Of a stretch of DNA of 64,000 nucleotides, positions 61,043 to 64,000 are shown piece after piece. The notes beneath the pieces are model-generated. The model saw only the letters and a list, made by a program, of their open reading frames with translations, was not told the DNA's origin and searched no databases. Every line of letters starts with the position of its first letter. Within the stretch, counting starts at the first letter, position 1. Origin of the DNA: Alphaproteobacteria bacterium (lineage in GTDB: Bacteria; Pseudomonadota; Alphaproteobacteria; Micropepsales; Micropepsaceae); the NCBI GenBank assembly GCA_017308475.1, contig JAFKEU010000009.1:124001-188000 (forward strand), given 5' to 3'. The position numbers were made by a program, and so were the translations under genes.

Positions 61043-62095
61043 ATGCAGACCAAAGCCTATGCTGCCCAGTCCGCCGCCGCCCCCCTTGGTCCCCATACCA
61101 TCAACCGGCGCGAGCCCGGCCCCAAGGATGTGGCGATCGAAATCCTGTTCTGCGGCGTCTGCCACAGCGACCTGCACACAGTCCGCAGCGAATGGCCTGG
61201 CACGCAGTACCCCTGTGTCCCGGGCCACGAGATTGTCGGCAAGGTGACCGGCGTTGGCAGCGAGGTCAGCCGATTCCAGCCGGGCGACCTGGTGGGTGTC
61301 GGCTGCATGGTCGACAGTTGCCGGACCTGTTCGGCCTGTCAGGAGGGGCTGGAGCAATATTGCGACGGACCGGTCGGCTTCACCGGAACCTATAACGGCC
61401 CAGTGGGCGGGGGCGAGAACACCCTTGGCGGCTATAGCGCCGCCATCACGGTGGACGAGCATTTCGTGCTGAAAATCACCCACACCGAAAACGATCTGGC
61501 CGGGGCCGCACCGCTGCTGTGCGCGGGCATTACCACCTGGTCTCCGCTGCGCCACTGGGGCGCCGGTCCGGGAAAGAAGGTCGGCATCGTCGGCATCGGT
61601 GGCCTTGGCCACATGGGCGTCAAGCTGGCCCATGCCTTGGGCGCACATGTGGTGGCATTCACCACATCGCCCGGCAAGGTCGCTGACATCAAGGCGCTGA
61701 GCGCCGACGAGGTGGTGATCTCGACCCGACCGGAGGAAATGCGGAAACACGCGGGCGGCTTCGACATGATCCTGGATACCGTGGCGGCGCCGCACGACTT
61801 GGACGCCTATACGGCCCTGCTCAAGCGTGAGGGCACGCTGGCGCTTGTGGGCGCGCCGCCCACGCCGCACCCCTCGCCGGCCGTGTACAACCTGGTGTTC
61901 AAGCGGCGCGCCATCGCCGGCTCGCTGATCGGCGGCATTCCGGAAACCCAGGAAATGCTGGACTTCTGCGCCAAACACGGCATCACCTCGGACATCGAGA
62001 TGATTTCGATGCAGGATATCGAGAATGCCTATGCCCGCATGCTCAGAAGCGATGTGAAATACCGCTTCGTGATCGACATGGGCTCTTTAAAATGA
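61043..62095 (+). CDS. Zinc-dependent NAD(P) alcohol dehydrogenase (cinnamyl-alcohol/YahK type)
   Basis: 350 residues. Catalytic zinc ligands: Cys in CGVCHSDLHTVRSEW, His in VPGHEIVGKVTGVG. Structural zinc: CRTCSACQEGLEQYC. Cofactor loop: GIGGLGHMGVKLAHALGA, and the preceding AAPLLCAGITTWSPLRHW is typical of the CAD/YahK branch. It reduces aldehydes such as cinnamaldehyde-like substrates with NADPH. ATG 61043 has AGGAG 6-7 nt before it. It ends at a terminator before the lipoprotein gene. Confidence 0.94.
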   Translation: MQTKAYAAQSAAAPLGPHTINRREPGPKDVAIEILFCGVCHSDLHTVRSEWPGTQYPCVPGHEIVGKVTGVGSEVSRFQPGDLVGVGCMVDSCRTCSACQEGLEQYCDGPVGFTGTYNGPVGGGENTLGGYSAAITVDEHFVLKITHTENDLAGAAPLLCAGITTWSPLRHWGAGPGKKVGIVGIGGLGHMGVKLAHALGAHVVAFTTSPGKVADIKALSADEVVISTRPEEMRKHAGGFDMILDTVAAPHDLDAYTALLKREGTLALVGAPPTPHPSPAVYNLVFKRRAIAGSLIGGIPETQEMLDFCAKHGITSDIEMISMQDIENAYARMLRSDVKYRFVIDMGSLK

Positions 62096-62105
62096 TGGAT
62101 GAGAG

Positions 62106-62136
62106 AAACCCCGCAGCGATCGTCCGCGGGGTTTTT
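62106..62136. terminator. Bidirectional-looking intrinsic terminator
   Basis: AAACCCCGC and GCGGGGTTT form a 9-bp stem around an 11-base loop, followed by TT. The run TTTTT at 62132-62136 serves the plus-strand alcohol dehydrogenase. On the minus strand the stem follows the lipoprotein stop by 5 bases and has As-to-Ts that make a short T-run there as well. Confidence 0.85.
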
Positions 62137-62140
62137 CGTA

Positions 62141-62545
62141 TCAGCTGTTGTTGGACTTTGCCTGCTGATCTGCCGTCTTCTTCTGCACCTTGTGACGCAC
62201 CACCCGATGATGCTTCTTGTGATGCGGATTGATCCGGCTTTCCAGATAGACCACCCGGCGCTTGAGCTTCATCATCTCGGCATGGTTGGCTTCGGCCTTC
62301 TGGTCGGCAGTCATGGCCGCCATCTTGGCGTCATTGCCAACGCCAAGAGCCTGATTGCCGACGCCCAGGGCCTGGTTGCCCACGCCATAGGCTTCGTCGG
62401 CCCTGGCCTGGGCGGTGCCGGCATGGCGGTCTGCCATGTCGGCGGACGCTTGGGCATTGCGGACGGATTCGCGTGTGGCGCAACCGCCCAGCGCGACCGC
62501 CGTTGCCAGAAACAGCGCCGCAGTTCTTGCTGACGTGATCTGCAT
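62141..62545 (-). CDS. Small outer-membrane-type lipoprotein with heptad repeats
   Basis: 134 residues. Lipobox VALGGC at about residue 19-24 after a short signal. The body has a near-repeat ALGVGNQ-ALGVGN (about 53-66), an alanine-rich coiled coil with heptads, and a His/Lys-rich tail (PHHKKHHRVVRHKVQKKTADQQ). Looks like Lpp/alanine-zipper lipoproteins. Function unknown, perhaps envelope structure or metal binding via the HHKKHH patch. AAGGAGAGGGGA precedes ATG 62545. No neighbour in the same operon. Confidence 0.8.
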   Translation of the reverse strand: MQITSARTAALFLATAVALGGCATRESVRNAQASADMADRHAGTAQARADEAYGVGNQALGVGNQALGVGNDAKMAAMTADQKAEANHAEMMKLKRRVVYLESRINPHHKKHHRVVRHKVQKKTADQQAKSNNS

Positions 62546-62682
62546 TCCCCTCTCCTTTTTACTTGCGGGAACCAGCATCAACGGCGCGCCAGATGGCGCT
62601 TCTGTGGCGTATTCGCGCCCGGCTGGGGGCGGTCCGGGGGCATTCGCCGCCGCATCCTGCCCCGAAAAGTTCCTTTACGGAT

Positions 62683-63243
62683 TCATTGCGGCTTGTGGAA
62701 ACGGCCCACCACCACTGCCTTGCCCAGCACATGGCCGTCCATCGCGCTCATGATCTGGGCGCGCGTGGCGTCGGGCCCCAGGCTGAGTTTCGTGTCCAGC
62801 GCATAGAGTTGGAATGTGTAGTGGTGGTAGACGCAGCACGGCGCGCCTGGCCCCATGAAGCCAGGCTTCCTGCCGGTGTTGAGCGGCTGGATGGTGCCGT
62901 CGGGCAGGGTTGCCTCATTGGGCACGCCTTCGGGCAGCGAAGTCTTGGCTGCGGGGATGTTGAACGCCGCCCAGTGCAGCACTTCGTTGGTGCTGTGCTG
63001 CAGCGCTGTGTCAGGATCATCGACGATCAGGGCGAAGCTCTGCGTGCCTTCAGGCGCATCTTTCCAGCTCAGCTCCGGCGAAACGGGAGAGGCGCTGGCT
63101 TGGGTGTATTTGTCCGGGATGATGGCGCCATCCTGGAAGGACGCGCTGGTGAGCGACATGCGCTTCGGCGCCTGGGCCAATGTCGGCGCCGCGCAGAGGG
63201 ACACCAGGGCTGCTGCAAGAACGAGGCTCCTGACTTCACGCAT
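62683..63243 (-). CDS. Exported YbhB/YbcL-type PEBP protein
   Basis: 186 residues, signal peptide ending at LA-Q near residue 23. PEBP motifs: DPDTALQHSTNEVLHWAAFNIP (CR1) and PGAPCCVYHHYTFQLYAL (CR2), with the ligand-pocket His in HHYTF. Bacterial members are periplasmic or cytoplasmic; some inhibit kinases or proteases, but the function here is unknown. The start was placed at ATG 63243, after GAGGAGGTCATA; the upstream in-frame ATG gives no signal peptide. Confidence 0.9.
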   Translation of the reverse strand: MREVRSLVLAAALVSLCAAPTLAQAPKRMSLTSASFQDGAIIPDKYTQASASPVSPELSWKDAPEGTQSFALIVDDPDTALQHSTNEVLHWAAFNIPAAKTSLPEGVPNEATLPDGTIQPLNTGRKPGFMGPGAPCCVYHHYTFQLYALDTKLSLGPDATRAQIMSAMDGHVLGKAVVVGRFHKPQ

Positions 63244-63407
63244 TATGACCTCCTCTAAAAAATGGACAGGCCGCCAGCAGAAGCTTTTTGCCCGGATTTG
63301 TCCAGAAAATGCGGGCGCCGGGAGCGCAATCAGGCTGCTTTCCCTGCATTGATCTCGCACAGAATTGTCACACTCCCGGGGGGCGCAAAACGGGCACACT
63401 CCCGCGC

Positions 63408-64000
63408 ATGAGCAATCCGGCCTATGGCGCCACGGAGCAGGACAGGATCAGCGCGCAGCCGGTAGCCGCCCATGCGCACAGCGCGCGTATCCGATATCTT
63501 GACGGCTGGCGCGGGGCCGCCCTCATTGGCGTACTGATCGACCACTTCCTCATAAAGCGCGGCATCAATACCGGCCGGCTGGGCGTGGAACTGTTCTTCG
63601 TGCTGAGCGGACGGCTGATGGCCGAGATCCTGTTCGTCCGGAATACGCCGCTGCCCAACTTCTTCGCGCGGCGCGTCTCGCGCATCTATCCCGCGCTGTT
63701 CGCGCTCGCCATCCTGCTGCTTCTGGTCTCGGTGGCGGCCGGCGCACACGACCCGACCATGGGACAGTTCCTTTCCACCATCACCTTCACCACCAACTAT
63801 ACGCATCTGTGGATCGGAGTCAGCAATGTGCTCGACCATGCCTGGTCGCTGTGCATCGAGGAGCACATGTATATCCTGCTGGCGCTCGTCGCGCTGGCGT
63901 GGCGGCACTGGCGGTTCCCGCTTGTCCGCGTTCTTGCGGTGATCGCGCTGGCCATGATGGTCAATGGCGCGATCGAGACGGCAATGGGGCTTTCCTATGA
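63408..64000 (+). CDS. Acyltransferase 3 family membrane protein, cut at the right edge
   Basis: 197 codons are present and the frame is open at the edge. After a hydrophilic leader (1-28) the OafA-type acyltransferase-3 domain begins: RIRYLDGWRGAALIGVLIDHFL, GRLGVELFFVLSGRLMAEIL and RRVSRIYPALFALAILLLL. It carries the R/D pattern near the first helix and HAWSLCIEEHMYILL, with the catalytic-type His and Glu. These enzymes O-acetylate sugars in LPS, peptidoglycan or exopolysaccharide. ATG 63408 is in a CCCGCGC context with no clear ribosome site. Confidence 0.85.
   Translation, partial: MSNPAYGATEQDRISAQPVAAHAHSARIRYLDGWRGAALIGVLIDHFLIKRGINTGRLGVELFFVLSGRLMAEILFVRNTPLPNFFARRVSRIYPALFALAILLLLVSVAAGAHDPTMGQFLSTITFTTNYTHLWIGVSNVLDHAWSLCIEEHMYILLALVALAWRHWRFPLVRVLAVIALAMMVNGAIETAMGLSY

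Overview
The window reads as an ordinary, very compact chromosomal segment of a GC-rich alphaproteobacterium. The lineage call rests on gene content and order. These are the bolA / J-domain / cobS / cobT / rpmB block, the DUF3108 / SUV3-like helicase / S4 / ferredoxin / CarD block, the NDUFS4-type complex I accessory subunit, the aerobic cobaltochelatase subunits, a two-domain cold-shock protein, and the comF-grxC-nitrilase order. I cannot fix order or genus. There is no rRNA operon, CRISPR array, insertion sequence, prophage or obvious island. Only one gene-free stretch exceeds 300 bases (22049-22390).

Layout. 1-6.5 kb: a minus-strand comF-grxC-heme-binding-protein-nitrilase operon (cut by the left edge), a methyltransferase-like gene, an orphan Flp pilin nested between two neighbours, mutT, an OsmC thiol peroxidase, a TSUP permease and argJ. 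6.7-16.6 kb: secA, a CorA-type transporter, a CsgG-like secreted protein, accA, xerD, and aroK-aroB followed by a CNNM/CBS protein. 16.6-26.5 kb: the two conserved alphaproteobacterial blocks named above, with an in-frame tandem copy of the rpmB tail that doubles as the cobT terminator. 26.6-36.7 kb: a nuclease-like secreted protein, MscS channel, Sua5-type tRNA-modification enzyme, FAD-linked oxidase, two tiny membrane proteins, a GH17-GT2 glucan synthase with an FKBP gene, a LysE exporter and a dihydroorotase-like amidohydrolase lacking a metal ligand.

36.7-49.1 kb: twelve plus-strand genes, many joined by 4-11 nt overlaps: ygfZ, tag, phr, cysK, sseA, a GNAT gene, OPT and POT peptide transporters, metC, hisI, a large AI-2E/PerM permease and cutA. 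The cysK-to-metC part looks like a peptide/sulfur amino-acid module. 49-54.4 kb: an OmpH/Skp-like protein, tRNA-Pro(TGG), the NDUFS4-like gene, tRNA-Arg(TCT), glutaminyl cyclase, double cold-shock protein, and an OmpR/EnvZ-like two-component pair preceded by a 42-residue membrane peptide. 54.5-64 kb: an Fe-S scaffold gene, GH13 alpha-glucosidase, a ClpP-like peptidase, a sirtuin with two DUF3617 genes, cytochrome b561, a PAP2-like protein, ppa, a zinc alcohol dehydrogenase, a lipoprotein, a PEBP protein and the start of an acyltransferase-3 gene cut by the right edge.

I found no clearly new multi-gene system. The best leads are the OPT-POT-metC-hisI overlap chain, the AI-2E permease with a large soluble C-terminal domain, enzyme homologues missing a key residue or motif (dihydroorotase, PAP2, methyltransferase), a Fur-like inverted repeat before fdxA, a 14-bp palindrome before the Fe-S scaffold gene, and the in-frame rpmB-tail duplication.
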